Notes under the pieces: model-generated
What the model saw: only the letters and a program-made list of their open reading frames with translations
Told to the model about the DNA's origin: nothing
Database searches by the model: none
Translations under genes and position numbers: made by a program
Shown here: in pieces, positions 35,555 to 46,720 of the stretch
How the letters are laid out: every line of letters starts with the position of its first letter
Numbering within the stretch: position 1 is the first letter of the stretch
Source: Lindgomyces ingoldianus
Taxonomy: Eukaryota; Ascomycota; Dothideomycetes; Pleosporales; Lindgomycetaceae
DNA: 64,000 nucleotides
NCBI RefSeq assembly: GCF_010093535.1
Contig: NW_022985188.1
Location: 617,927 to 681,926, forward strand
Direction of reading: 5' to 3'

Positions 35555-36441
35555 CTCGCCTGAAACTAGATATTCGGGACCAATGGACCAAAGAAGACTG
35601 CGAACTTCAACTAGCCTTCAAAGAAATCACCAAAGTAGTCGGCTATCGTATCTCCTGCTCTCCAGACTGGCATCTACTCTGGACAGAACTTAAGACCCTG
35701 TTCCCGGATCCCGGCACATTTATTCCAAATGTGCGCGGTATCGTTGTGCTGTGGAGTAGAACCTTGATTGATCTCCTTCAAGATGAGCAGAATGAGGAAT
35801 GGACTGAGCAGGTGCTCGAAGAGCTTTCGAAGACGCAATTTGTGAAGATACATCTCGAAGTTGGCAGTGGAGAGCTACCAGGCACGCGATGGACCGATGA
35901 TAGTGCGGCATTCATGATAACTCTTCCGAAATCGGGACCTAAAATACCGTCCGACATTGTCAACAGCATAGGTCCAGCTTTGTTAGATTGTTTTAAGACC
36001 ACCAATACAGACAATCTCCCGGCAGAACGCCTTTTCCCGGATGATTCTTGGTCGGACATTGGAGTTGATAGCACGAGTGGACATATTTCGACGCGAGTGG
36101 AGCAGATGAGATTGCCCGCTACTACATCAATGGCACACTCGGCTGTGACAATTCTTCCGGATATCAACACCATGGAACGACCGGAATACTTGATGTTGAA
36201 ACCCCCATATCACTTAACCATATCTGGAAACTCCTCTCACGGTATGATCGTGATACAATGCAGCCATCCCCCAACGTTGAAGGTGATCGAAGCGTATCTG
36301 AAGAAGTGGACAAAACGCGAGTTCAACAACGTTCATCAAGTAAGTGGAAATCTGATTGACACAAATTCTCTACCTAAAGGGTTGAAAGCCCAATTAAAAG
36401 AGTCCTGTCAGAATTATGAAATATTAACTAAGAAAATGTAG
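35555..36441 (+). CDS. Hypothetical protein, 5' end unresolved
   Basis: A 3' exon of about 295 codons. An intron end (CTAACTGTTTTCAG) just before 35555 marks its acceptor. The frame runs from PTRLKLDIRDQWTKED to YEILTKKM and stops at 36441. The protein is soluble-looking, with no signal peptide, membrane helix or recognised domain. Motif-like stretches include VVGYRISCSPDWHLLWTELK and PPYHLTISGNSSHGMIVIQC. Because upstream coding-like segments are out of frame with each other, the gene may be frameshifted or carry an assembly indel. It overlaps no other supported gene. Confidence 0.5.
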
Positions 36442-37636
36442 CCTCCCGCTGCTCTCTTGTCGTTAAAGGAGTCTCACCTTGGGCTGGGAGCGATATACAA
36501 CACTCTCCAAATCAAGTTGCAGGAACGTTCAAGCTATGTTCTGACACCCACGTTTCTCGTTTCCTTTGTCCAAAGTATTCTAGGTTATGGCATGACATAT
36601 GAAGAAAGTAGCTACTGGTCTTTTAGGAAAGATACAGCGTTTGATATGAGATAAACAGGCGTTACCTCTCTCTACTATAGCTGAGAGTAGAAGAAGCGGC
36701 GCTTATGAGAAATCTAATAGCTCTCAGGCCCTTGTCTTTACTAGGAGGGCTATCAGGGCACATAAGCTTCTCAGTATATCTCAAGAGATCTTTCCTCTAG
36801 TCGAGGAAAATATGGAGACTTGTGCAACGGTGTTTCTCCCTTTGCATCATTCACCTTCCCTTCCTTCTAGATGCATTGGGCATAGTGGCTTGCCACACGC
36901 GTGAACTTCGTAATTCGACGTTTCTACTCTTCTCCTCACTGCATCCATCTCATCACACGAAAGAATTGACTTCCAGTATAATTCACTTATGCTCTCCCAT
37001 CTAGATGCGCTGCTCTCCCTCTCCGCTCTGAAGACTTTGGAGATGACCCAAGCCGTCCTATTTTCGCGCTAGTCGTTCGATTTTGGTCCTTAGTCCCATA
37101 CCCTACTCGTGCCAGTATCGAAAGCGGGGAATCACATGTGGTTGGGGATAGAGGCCTTTTGCACCTTAGAAGGTTTCTTTCCTGTATATTTTCTCACGGA
37201 TCCAAACCTTTCCGTAGAATAGCCCCCAAGTCGTTCAAATTGGCTTTTCGAGGTCTATGAGGCGAATACAACGAGGGGATTCCTAGTCGACGATGTTGTC
37301 ATTTGTGGCTTGGCGGTGATGAGTTCGTGGCGGCCATTGGCCTAGCGATTGCCTAAAATTTAATCAACAACGGATAAGGGCGGAACGGCAACGGCAAAAG
37401 GGAGCTGCCATATTGCTGCTCTCAAAACATTACTCAGAAGATTCTACTACTGCATTTCATTTCCTAGTAGTGGAAGCATAAAGAGAGGATTACGACCAAC
37501 ACGTAGGACTTTTATCTCTTCATTATCACACTACTGAGTTCCTCCGCATGGTAGAAACAAATTGGATAGGAAGACGATGATTCGCCTTGGCTAGTTGTAG
37601 GAATTAACGGTCCGGATAGAATCCGGCTTCATCATA
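36442..37636. other. Intergenic
   Basis: No supported gene. Short open frames at 36457-36654 and 36822-37004 lack domains. It is the 3' flank of the phosphatase gene on the minus strand. Confidence 0.45.
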
Positions 37637-38194
37637 TCAAGGGCCAGTGAACATGTTCGCCAACTTGTTCCTCCCATCGAAAGCTGTTGCGTCGAATGTT
37701 GTATCATCGAATATCTCCCTCTCCATCTCCACTAACTGCCTCAAAAACCCCGGGTTTGGAGCTATCGCATCCCTAGCGTTAACCAGTATTTTCAGACTCT
37801 CCATTAGCGTCATCCCACAGCTCTTCATCAGGTACGCCGCCACAATTGTCGGAGAGCGCGAGATCGCCGCAGAACAGTGAACCAAGACCTTCTCATTCGA
37901 AGACGACATCGAATCGATGAATTGACAAGCTCTCTCAACGACTGGGCGGATATCACAGTCTTCTTCGTCGATTAGACCAAGACGCTGGTAATTGATGCTT
38001 TCAAGGTGATTGACTGCCGAGGGCGATTTGCCAATCGAAAGGACGTGGGTAATTCCGTTATTTGTGAGGAATGATACGTTTGAGGCCGCGGAAACGGGGC
38101 CAAGATAGAGGTTTGGGAGGACACAGGCTGCCGGTTGTTTCTTGCTGACTGAAGGACCTGTGGAGCCGGATTTGTTCTTGCGCTTCTTCGCCAT
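37637..38194 (-). CDS. Dual-specificity protein phosphatase
   Basis: Single-exon gene of 185 residues from the ATG at 38194; the longer open frame upstream opens with TTG. A basic N terminus (MAKKRKNKSG) could be a nuclear signal. The catalytic loop VHCSAAISRSPTI has the CX5R signature with Cys107 and Arg113. Upstream are LPNLYLGPVSAASN and THVLSIGKSP, the usual beginning of the DSP fold, and acidic DEEDCD (about 76-81), where the general-acid Asp is expected. The loop is followed by the AAYLM and NPGFLRQL helices typical of the family. Substrates are probably phospho-Tyr/Ser/Thr proteins such as MAP kinases. It is shorter than MAP-kinase phosphatases with docking domains and is best called an atypical DSP. 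Confidence 0.9.
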   Translation of the reverse strand: MAKKRKNKSGSTGPSVSKKQPAACVLPNLYLGPVSAASNVSFLTNNGITHVLSIGKSPSAVNHLESINYQRLGLIDEEDCDIRPVVERACQFIDSMSSSNEKVLVHCSAAISRSPTIVAAYLMKSCGMTLMESLKILVNARDAIAPNPGFLRQLVEMEREIFDDTTFDATAFDGRNKLANMFTGP

Positions 38195-39230
38195 TGCTGG
38201 CCTTACGGGACGCAAAACTAGAACCAAGATGTGATATACTGTTTGGTGTGAGTCAATGATTGTTTCCTTTCAAAGTTGCTGCCTGAGTCATTGCTGACAT
38301 TGGATGCTTCTGCGTTCCCATTATCTGCTATTCCCCAGACCTGCCTCCGTCTCAAAGATTTGCTCACATTCTCGAGAACTAACCCTAAAAACTCGCCGTG
38401 CCTGAGTTAGTTAGAAGAGAAAATTACGCGCCGCACTGCCATTGTAGCTTGTGGCTGTGCCACCTTGCTTTTGAAGCAAACTAGCCGTCCACTAGTTCCG
38501 CTCGCACGAGAGTTCTGGAGTGTTCATTGGATGCTAACCGAGGGCGACTTTCGCTCGTTGCATAGCCGGGATTTCTGTTTTTACTACTTTATCTATTAGT
38601 GATTGGCTGAAGCTCCTGGCATTGTCATCCGTAGCGAATGCGCAGACAGATTTCAGAACTTACTGCGCAGAGCAATCAAAAACGCCTCCACAAGTGCTTA
38701 GAAGGATGATGTGACAGGGCGGGAGCTCTCACACCTCGCCCTGGAGAGGTCTGTTGCTAACCCGCCTTAACTGCATCGGTGGGCTAATTCAACTTTCTAT
38801 TCCTCGCCCGACCGCTCAATTCCCCCGAAACCGAGACCGAGACCATAACTTAAACAAGTACAGAATAGATACGAACTTGGAGAGTAGCTCATTTGGCTAT
38901 AATGAAAGACACTCAGCCTCTTTGGTGCGATCTGGCTGCTCGAGTTAGGCCACTGGTAGCGCCAACCCTTAATGGTTATTTAGTGCCCCAGGCATTCAAC
39001 AACGTCGGCCAGCTGGGTAGTTAGCAACCCAAAGTCATGTGACCCGTTGATCATTCGCAACCTTGCAGCCCTGTTAAAAAGAACTCCGGATACTACGACT
39101 CATGCAAAAAATGAGAAAATAGTTGTATGACTGGTATATCAATTGTAATTCCAGACAACCCTCCAAGTACGAAATCGGCTCCTTCCGCGGATTGATCGAG
39201 CCTCCCGAAGACGCTATCCAGGCCCAATAG
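38195..39230. other. Intergenic
   Basis: No supported gene. Its right edge may contain an upstream exon of the zinc-finger-like ORF (see that entry). Confidence 0.45.
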
Positions 39231-40232
39231 ATACAACTCGATTTGGGTGACAACCGTGGTCAAACTTCAAGCCTTGCTAGGAAAACCAAACAGAATAAAT
39301 TAAGTTACGTGTTTTCGGACGACAACAAAATTATCCCTGATATTGGTGATTTTTTGACATTTGGTCCTCCTCCCAGCGCTCCCGCTGCACTCCCACTAGC
39401 TTCAACACACCCACTTGTCTTGGTGCCTTCCTCCATTGCGCCGCAGTATCCCTCTATTGATCTTCATGAACCAGTTCATGGGGCCACTACCGTCGATCTC
39501 GATCTCGAATGTAATGCCTCTTCAAACAACACTATCTCGACGGTGTTTGACTCGATTCCCGACAATTCAACGGAACTGTGCGTATACATCACTGAAAAGT
39601 CTTCGCTCTCTTATTCAACGCACAATCAATTAGTTAAGAGCCAAGGATGTGGGAGAATCCGTACCCACGAGACGCAATCCGGACTATATTCCTGCATTAT
39701 AGGATGCGGCACATGTTTCAAGAATCCCAGCGAATGGGGACAACATTTGAAATTAATCCATCTACAATCTTTCTGGCTCTTTACTAGGGATGGATGGGGA
39801 ATCTTGAAGATGGGTCTGAGCAGCACTTGTTTACAAAAAAGGATAAATTCCGGAGCATATGTGCGGACACCACTCCGCCTCGCCCGAAGCCTGGTGCTTG
39901 TTAGCTCAAGGGTACCGTACATAGCCCATTTCCCTGAGGACTGTGGCTTCTGTGATCGAGATAGATTCTATGCTCGAGATTGGGTTCAACGATGTGCCCA
40001 TATTGAGAAGGTCCATTTCAAGCGAGGGGTTACAATGAGTTTGTGGTGTGGCTGGCACGAGGGTAACCTTGAAGGCGACGTTGAAGGCGAAGAGCCTTGC
40101 GATACAGATTCTGACAACGGCGACTATGATGACAATGATAGCCAAAACGGCACTAAAGGAAGCTTGAACAAAGGTTACCCCCTGAACCTAATACTCAACG
40201 ATTCCCCCCTTCTTTCAGCCTCCTTCTGGTAG
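39231..40232 (+). CDS. C2H2-like zinc-finger ORF, 5' end unclear, possibly degenerate
   Basis: An open frame of about 330 codons with no ATG near its beginning. It is preceded by TAG at 39228-39230. That triplet could be a nonsense codon, because coding-like sequence (EIGSFRGLIEPPEDAIQAQ) continues upstream in frame. It could equally be the AG of a splice acceptor. Two zinc-finger-like units are visible: YSCIIGCGTCFKNPSEWGQH followed by LKLIH at about 39687-39764, and CGFCDRDRFYARDWVQRCAH followed by EKVH at about 39951-40020. This paired C..C...F..W..H...H layout occurs in fungus-specific nuclear proteins. The C-terminal part is acidic (DTDSDNGDYDDNDS). A possible 45-base in-frame intron lies at about 40174-40218. 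I cannot tell whether it is functional. Confidence 0.5.
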   Translation: MQLDLGDNRGQTSSLARKTKQNKLSYVFSDDNKIIPDIGDFLTFGPPPSAPAALPLASTHPLVLVPSSIAPQYPSIDLHEPVHGATTVDLDLECNASSNNTISTVFDSIPDNSTELCVYITEKSSLSYSTHNQLVKSQGCGRIRTHETQSGLYSCIIGCGTCFKNPSEWGQHLKLIHLQSFWLFTRDGWGILKMGLSSTCLQKRINSGAYVRTPLRLARSLVLVSSRVPYIAHFPEDCGFCDRDRFYARDWVQRCAHIEKVHFKRGVTMSLWCGWHEGNLEGDVEGEEPCDTDSDNGDYDDNDSQNGTKGSLNKGYPLNLILNDSPLLSASFW

Positions 40233-42251
40233 AGATGATTCGTTTGATGGCTTCCTTAATGGTCTAGGTAACTCCTTTCAGGCCCAGACTTGGACACGTG
40301 AGGACTAAGCGCGGAGGTGATCTTGGAGATGAACAAATTGCCCATACAAGGAAGGTAGTTGCGAAAAGATCTTTTGGGACCCAGAAGGAGTCTATGCTGG
40401 AACTTTTTTGGAATACCAGAGCACTTTCTGTGACACGTAACAATTAGAGCAGGTGAAACCACGTCACATGACGTAGTGGTTCACATCAATATCAGTCAGT
40501 GCAGCAATAGTCGCTCTTTTAGTACAATTCTAAGATATCTCAAGGTCCTCTGTTGGATGCAAGGAAAGAGAGAATAAACTCGAAAGGATGGACAGCATCC
40601 ATTTTCAAGATGAGTATTTATATGGTATGCAAGTATAAGCTAATAGAATAGCTCGATTCCTCTATGAGATTAATCCGTCTGCTTCTTTCGTTGGATAGTT
40701 CTCTTCTACCCTATACCTGTAGCGGATGGAGACGAAATCTGACAAGTATATTTCTAAGCGAGGAAGAAGAGCACATTTATCGGTTGTAATTGCCTAGTTT
40801 GTGCAACATGGATGCGATGCGTAAGTTGTTCTTTCAATCTGGAAAGAAATGTTTGACTATTAAAATGACAATAGCGCGATCCACTCCGATATATATATAT
40901 CTTCTTTGGTGAAACAAGTCTTACTTTAAACCGGCGAAAATTTTCGATAGATTTCCTAGATCACTATAGTTATACGCTTTCTTTTTCCTCTCCTCTCGTC
41001 CCGGCTAACAAATTTCCAATAGGGAGACTATCCGACTCGTTTGCGGTAATTAACTTCGCCGTCGCGAGTTTTCAATCTGCTTTTTACTTCTCTTTCCTCG
41101 CGTCTTAATTTATAAATTCTCGATTCGAGGGTAATTAGAGTCCACTCAAATGGTTTATAGTGGTGAACATAGCCGCTATGTTTCTCCGGTTTGAAGGTTT
41201 TTTCTCTTTGATTTTACTTGTCACTCAACGTCGTTTGACCTACGATCAGTAATGGGATTGATGCCTCCTTGTTTCCTTAGTATGGCTGGTTATGAGGCGT
41301 TTAGGGGCGTTGAAATCCTGTAGAAATGGCAGTTTAATTGCTTTCAGGTGTCGTCCTGGTGCCTACCCCTATTAAAGGGGCATCTGATGCAAGAATCCAC
41401 CGACTGTAATTCTATGGTTTAGAAGATATATTCAATATGTGTAGGTGAAAGTCCTACTTATCGCGAAGAAGAACGAGGGAGCGTGAGATGACATAAGCTG
41501 TTCTAATTGCCAAGCCGGGTCATTTACGCCTCCGTGCCAATTTACTCCCCACCTCTAAGTTTCGATCTCGATATTTCACTACAGCGACCTCACGCACAAG
41601 TGACATTCTGGGATGATCACCTACATGCAATTTTGAAACTTCTATGCCTAAGGTGACGCGTCGGAATCCGACAGCACCGTGCCGTTTCCGAATTGAAGGG
41701 CTGAGAGCCTGCTTCAATCTCACGGCTCAGCGGTGGTAGACAACAGTGGCAGACATTAAAGTGACTAGTTTCCCGAGGAATAACGGTTATGAGGCTCGTT
41801 GAACACGAGAGTAATTCCTAGTCCTGTAAAGCGGAACGCTGACACGCTGCAGAGGACAGACCCTTTGACCGTAGAGCGCCTCTATTGCCACCTTCCACCT
41901 TTCCCGCTTTTGCGCGATATGATACATACATACTGGGAGCTGCATTAGTTATTGAGCCTTATACTGGATGCTGTGATTCTTGACGCGTGTGAAACCTTAG
42001 AAGGGAGTTGCGACTCAGAGCGACGCCGAAGTCGATATGTCAAACTACGTTCCCTTGGCACTGATCACGGCACTAGAGGTACACTCCCGCTAGCAAATCT
42101 CTTTAGATCTAGGGCGAAAATGGCTCCCGCGTTCCTGACGATTAGAACACGTTTCGTTGCGCTTGTATACCGCAATTCTTTTCCAGACAGAAAAAGAAGA
42201 TCACAACACATACCCAGGGACAAAAAGAAGACAAAACAAGATAAAACTAAA
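40233..42251. other. Intergenic with RNA-structure-like segment
   Basis: No protein gene is supported. Between about 41390 and 41890 the sequence has the look of a structured RNA or organelle intron: a GTAGG-TGAAAG-TCCTAC hairpin at 41442-41458 and GGCTGAGAGCC-type short stems near 41699. Open frames here are broken. It may be a mitochondrial-intron-derived insertion, but I could not identify the parts with certainty. A (TA)n tract lies near 40890-40900. Confidence 0.3.
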
Positions 42252-42324
42252 GCCCGACGAGGGACTCGAACCCTCAACCTTGAGATTAAGAGTCTCACGC
42301 GCTAACCAATTGTGCCAGCCGGGC
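42252..42324 (-). tRNA. tRNA-Lys (anticodon CTT)
   Basis: The minus strand gives a 73-base cloverleaf. The acceptor stem GCCCGGC pairs with GTCGGGC with one G-T pair, and the D arm contains TGGTTAGCGC. The anticodon stem TGAGA pairs with TCTCA around the loop CTCTTAA, which places anticodon CTT (Lys, codon AAG). The T arm contains GGTTCGAGTCC. There is no intron and CCA is not encoded. A T-rich stretch just beyond the 3' end (A-rich on the plus strand, 42219-42250) fits a Pol III terminator. Confidence 0.96.
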
Positions 42325-43026
42325 GATTCGCTGTAAATTTGATAGAAGAAGTTGAAAATTTTCATATAAATAGGGATTGGTCTTTGATAGCCGAAATCTC
42401 GCCGACACCACTCGAAACTTTCCTCCCGGCTATCCCTGGGGCAATTTCTTCCAACTGGCGATGAAACTCGGTAAAACTCCAAGTGAATTAAATTTGCGGT
42501 GTGGGGTGGCGTTTGGAGCCTTTGAGTCACGCTCCTGAACGCTTATACTAGGGATCGTCACCCTTACGATGCCACACCAATGTCAGACTTTCACAAAGAG
42601 ATCCAATATTCCCTCAGTTTTAGGTTAGATGCATCGAACGATACGACCGTAAATGCATCTACTATCTCTATGTTCCTATGCTACCACGGCAATGCACCCC
42701 ATGCATGTGCTGATTGAAAGGCTTTCTGGCTAACGTCATGATTGCGGTAGTTTCCTACTCGACTATAATCCGACGATTCTTTGTGTAGATGACGTACCCA
42801 GCCTGAATTACACTCCAATCTCGCATACGAAGCTACTTCTTCCTGCAGGTACCCACGTTTCCCTATCAGAGCCCACGCTGAGGCTTTTTGCATCCGAGCA
42901 CGTCTCTTGGAATGAGGAATGCGGCCATACGATGCTAGTGTTGACCTACAGGTTGTTCCTTGATGATCGATCAGGAACAGAGTCCCTTCATTCACTGGAT
43001 TTCTCACCTTTCTCGGGCCCAACACT
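42325..43026. other. Intergenic upstream of tRNA-Lys
   Basis: Contains a minus-strand open frame 42681-43073 with no initiator of note and no recognised domain. Nothing else supported. Confidence 0.4.
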
Positions 43027-43389
43027 TCAACTCCCATCTTTGCAAGGCGCCATGTCACAGTCATCCTCGTCATGACTCGTGTTTAACCACCTCCATATCT
43101 TTTGTGCAATGCATTCTAATTCCTGCCCTTCGCCCCACCCTACGCCGCAATCACGTTGTTCTTGATCGGGTCCCATATCCCCCTTCGGTAACCGGTTTGC
43201 GTATTTCTCGTATCTTTTGATGAACCATTCGTTTCGAAGCGCTCTGAGATGTGGCGGGAAATAACCCTGTTGTTGGGATCGCCATTGCAGATAACATCTC
43301 TGCCTCATTCGGTAATGGAGCATTTGTGAGTGTTGCATGGGAAATGAGGCTGAGACAACTGAGGAGGAAGCAATATCTGCTGTTGACAT
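43027..43389 (-). CDS. Hypothetical ORF, 120 residues
   Basis: ATG-initiated (43389) open frame beginning MSTADIASSSVVSASFPMQ. It is rich in Arg, Gln, Tyr and Trp (PHLRALRNEWFIKRYEKYA) and ends in an acidic and Cys-containing tail. The lack of repeats and the Trp/Tyr-rich composition are compatible with a real short protein, but I see no domain, signal peptide or introns. It could be a degenerate zinc-finger or transcription-factor fragment; that is a guess. Confidence 0.3.
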   Translation of the reverse strand: MSTADIASSSVVSASFPMQHSQMLHYRMRQRCYLQWRSQQQGYFPPHLRALRNEWFIKRYEKYANRLPKGDMGPDQEQRDCGVGWGEGQELECIAQKIWRWLNTSHDEDDCDMAPCKDGS

Positions 43390-44245
43390 AGCAAACTCTC
43401 CCACTTTGAACTTATATTGACCCGGGGGGGCAGTACATATTAGGAGTCCAACACTCTAATTGATGCTCACAGGTTGGGTAGGGCCCCAGCGGCACGTGGA
43501 TGGCTGAGCAACGTGCCCCGGGAAGGCGTCCATGATATACATCTTCACAATGATACCACCCAACGTATTTCTGGTTGCTTTGCCGCGTAGACGCGATCTC
43601 ACATTCTATGCCAAGCGCTTAGTCATGAGATGGTGCTGAGATGGCGTTGTGGTACGCATGTTCCCCTGTCATTTACTGGATGGGGCTGACATCGGTGAGG
43701 CCGCTGTCCGGCCATTCCGCTTGGTGGAACCCTTGAACTAACACACACCCCAAAGCACCCAACCAAGTTTAACAATCCTCAAGAACTGGATGTCTGTGAG
43801 CATTCTCGAGGTAAAATTGGTCTCAAACTACCTCACTAACCTATGTGAGTAGAATTTCCTGTACTAAAGCGTGAGTGGCGGATCGCGATCATGTACATGC
43901 AAATGCACGTCCACGAGAAGTTGAGCAATCGGAAACATCCCTCCAAATTTCCAACACTTCCACATTTTGTTATTTTCTCCTTTCACATCCCTCCCGTACC
44001 TGCATTCGCGTATCATATTTAAACCTCACCTCTTCCTCCTCTTGCGTTTCCTTCCTTCCTTCGGTTTCACCGACCTAATCCCACTCTCGTTTAGCAACCC
44101 GCACAAAACCGCAGCCTCCACAATGATGCGCCTGTCCACTTCCACTGGTAAGACCGCCTCACCCGCAGCCAAAGCCGCAATCCTGCAGCCAAGGTCTTGC
44201 GGCACAGAAAAGGCAATCCTATCCCTAATAATATCCGATACTGAC
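43390..44245. other. Intergenic, promoter of secreted-protein gene
   Basis: A pyrimidine-rich tract at about 43970-44110 lies ahead of the secreted-protein gene, as is common for fungal 5' leaders. No other feature seen. A G-run lies near 43423-43429. Confidence 0.4.
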
Positions 44246-44898
44246 ATGGCGCGGATAGTTGCCTTGTTCGGCTTCGCGTCAGCAATTGCAGCCTTTGCCA
44301 TGCCATCGGCCGACATGCTCGGGCTACTCCCACGCAATAGATCCGGAGGCAATCCATGCGCTCTTGCCAACTCTCCCAGTGTGAACGCAAGCATGCAGCT
44401 GTCAAGCTGGTTCGAGTGCCAGGCAAATGGTTTGAAACATCCGTGCCGCACTAACCAGCCACACGTGACTAACATGTGTTAGGATTCTTTCCGTATCCAG
44501 CGAACGGTGCTTGGGACAAGGTGTTTGCTTATACCTTCTCACCAGATCTCAAGGCAACCTTCAACGATACTCGGTATAACTACGATGGCTGGCTTCAGCT
44601 CTACCACAATTTCAACATCACACTTGGCAAGAACTTTGCGCCCTTCATGCATGGCTTCATCAACACGCTCGCGGTCCCCAATGCAAATGGCGACAAGGGT
44701 GGATTGGTGTACTCAATTGGCTGGGAGGGGGGGACTCATGCCCTGCTGAAGAAGGATCTGTATTTCACAGATGCGGCGTTCGCTGTAGTCCAGGACGTTG
44801 GAGGCCAGCGGAAGGTCGTCGAGTTTCGAGAGAGCAGCAACATCCCGAACACGACACCCATTCCAACACCTAATGAGTGGACGTGCAGCTTTACCTAG
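44246..44898 (+). CDS. Secreted protein of unknown function, 199 residues
   Basis: Two exons, 44246-44429 and 44483-44898, give 199 residues in frame. The start MARIVALFGFASAIAAFAMP is a signal peptide. The mature part contains SSWFECQANG joined to FFPYPANGAWDKVFAYTF, then NYDGWLQLYHNFNITLGKNF and GLVYSIGWEGG. This alternation of aromatic-rich strands and a helix resembles an NTF2/SnoaL-like fold, but that is inference. The intron donor is the weak GTTTGA; the acceptor is preceded by GACTAAC. An ATG at 44123 lies upstream in the same frame but would add a hydrophilic N terminus ahead of the signal peptide. There are two potential N-glycosylation sites (FNDTRY, FNITLG). Confidence 0.65.
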
Positions 44899-46720
44899 TA
44901 TGCTTAGCAGTCTACATCCTGGCGAATGGGGCGGGAAAATATTATCTTCGTCTTTGATCATAGGTCTTAAAAGGATGGACCTGTGGTTGGCACAGCACAC
45001 TAACCATATTTTTGAAATGTAAAATACTATATGAAATCAAGCTGACAACACTATCTCGGGTAGCCACGTTTCCACTCTCGCTAATCGTGAAGGATCATAT
45101 CCGGCCCGTGTTTGTTACTAAACTTGGGGGCAGCAGCTAGCGGCCTAAAGAACTTTAGAGCGTCTCATTATGCGCGATTCCAAACTGTGCAAGTCAAGCG
45201 AAGCTTACATGCTCACAGACAGCTTAAGTACATAAATAATTCCAGGCGACCGCATGTTTCTCACATATCTTCTCAATTCCAAATCCTATCTTGCCTCGTC
45301 TATGATGCAACCTTGCTTGGATTTGCAAAGCGACACGAGCATATCAGATCCGGGGTCTGTAAGTGGAGACGTGCACCTTTCTTCTAAGCTCTAGGACCTT
45401 TCTTCAAGTCCGGTTTCTCGCATGTTTTCCACTTTCAGTTCACTTGCCTGCGACCGTGGCACGACCGTTCGACATCCGTGCAGAAAGGTAGGGCTAAATA
45501 GAGTGAAAGGAAAGCTACTCGTTCGTTTCGAAGATTGGGACTCTGCGGAGCAGGGTGTTGCATCCTTCGGAATTCGAAAAGTGGGTTGTGGTTATCGAGA
45601 TGTGCGAGTGCTGACGTCCCCGGTTTCAGGGAAGTCCGGTGAGGCTGAAGGTGAGCCTGTAAGTTGGATGATTTATTTTCTAGTATGGTGAGGGGTTGAA
45701 GGATGGCCTTTCGGATCCGATCAGATCGGCGACGGAGATGGTACCCATGTTGAGCGGATTGTGTGGAAGAGCCTGTGTAGGAATGAACGGGTTTGTGTAA
45801 GTTCCGCCTTTATTAACTTCTTGCTGTCGACCCTTGGACTCAAGTTGGGTAGGACGCAGCACTAACGAGGGAAGCACACTACATTTGACATGATCAGATG
45901 TATTTTCAAGGCCATATTTGCGGTAAGTAATGCTGTAATAGTAGCCAGTTGTGGAAAGGCATTGCATTCCGACTGAAGGAGTCCATAGATGGGTTGCTTT
46001 CAATTTCAGCGCCTGAACCACTAGCTGGGGACAGTAGAAGAGAATGAAAAAAAAGCGTTACAGAAAGGCGCCGATTGCACAGTGTATCTTCTCTGAAAGG
46101 TCTATCATGCATAAAGGGAAAAGGCGCAAGTGCAGTTCCAATATTCCCTCGCACTCATTATGAAGATTAGAAATTTTCTATAGAATACATACCATCTCGC
46201 TTATTTCGCTCCATAATGATAGTCCACGACACTTGAAACACCATAAGTCTCTATCGTCCTCCGCCATCGACATCTGGACTGTATGTTCCCGCACGTGTTC
46301 TCGGATGTCAAACCACTTCCCTCGCAGCAAATTCACCCTTCTTCACCGCCTTATCTCTCTACTCTCACTGTCGTCCCTTTTCTAATGACTCTCATCCCTC
46401 ACCGCTTCCCGCTATTCTCGGAACATACATTTTCCCTACGCAAAGATCACCTGCAAGTCCTCTTACCCCCCCAATAAGCCCATGCTTCGTAACACTGGTA
46501 TACTACTCACTGATTGTCACAGCTAAGTGAGAGTGAAACATGAATCTTACTTCTAAGCAGGCAAAGGTGAGAGTGGACTGCTACTTTACTTTCGCTACAT
46601 ATCGCTTAGCCATGAACTAGTTGTTCAAGCAAGCGTCATATATCCCCGCTATCCCCCTTCTAATCGCTTCTCGTCTGTCCCTACCCACCTCATCAACTCG
46701 GTTGATGATTAATATTGAAG
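44899..46720. other. Intergenic
   Basis: No supported gene. The plus-strand frame 45422-45691 (GKLLVRFEDWDSAEQGV) is coding-like in composition but has no recognisable domain or splice partners. Confidence 0.4.

Noticed and set aside
44026..44475. 149-codon minus-strand open frame
   Set aside because: It is the antisense shadow of the secreted-protein gene at 44246, which has a signal peptide and a frame-consistent splice.
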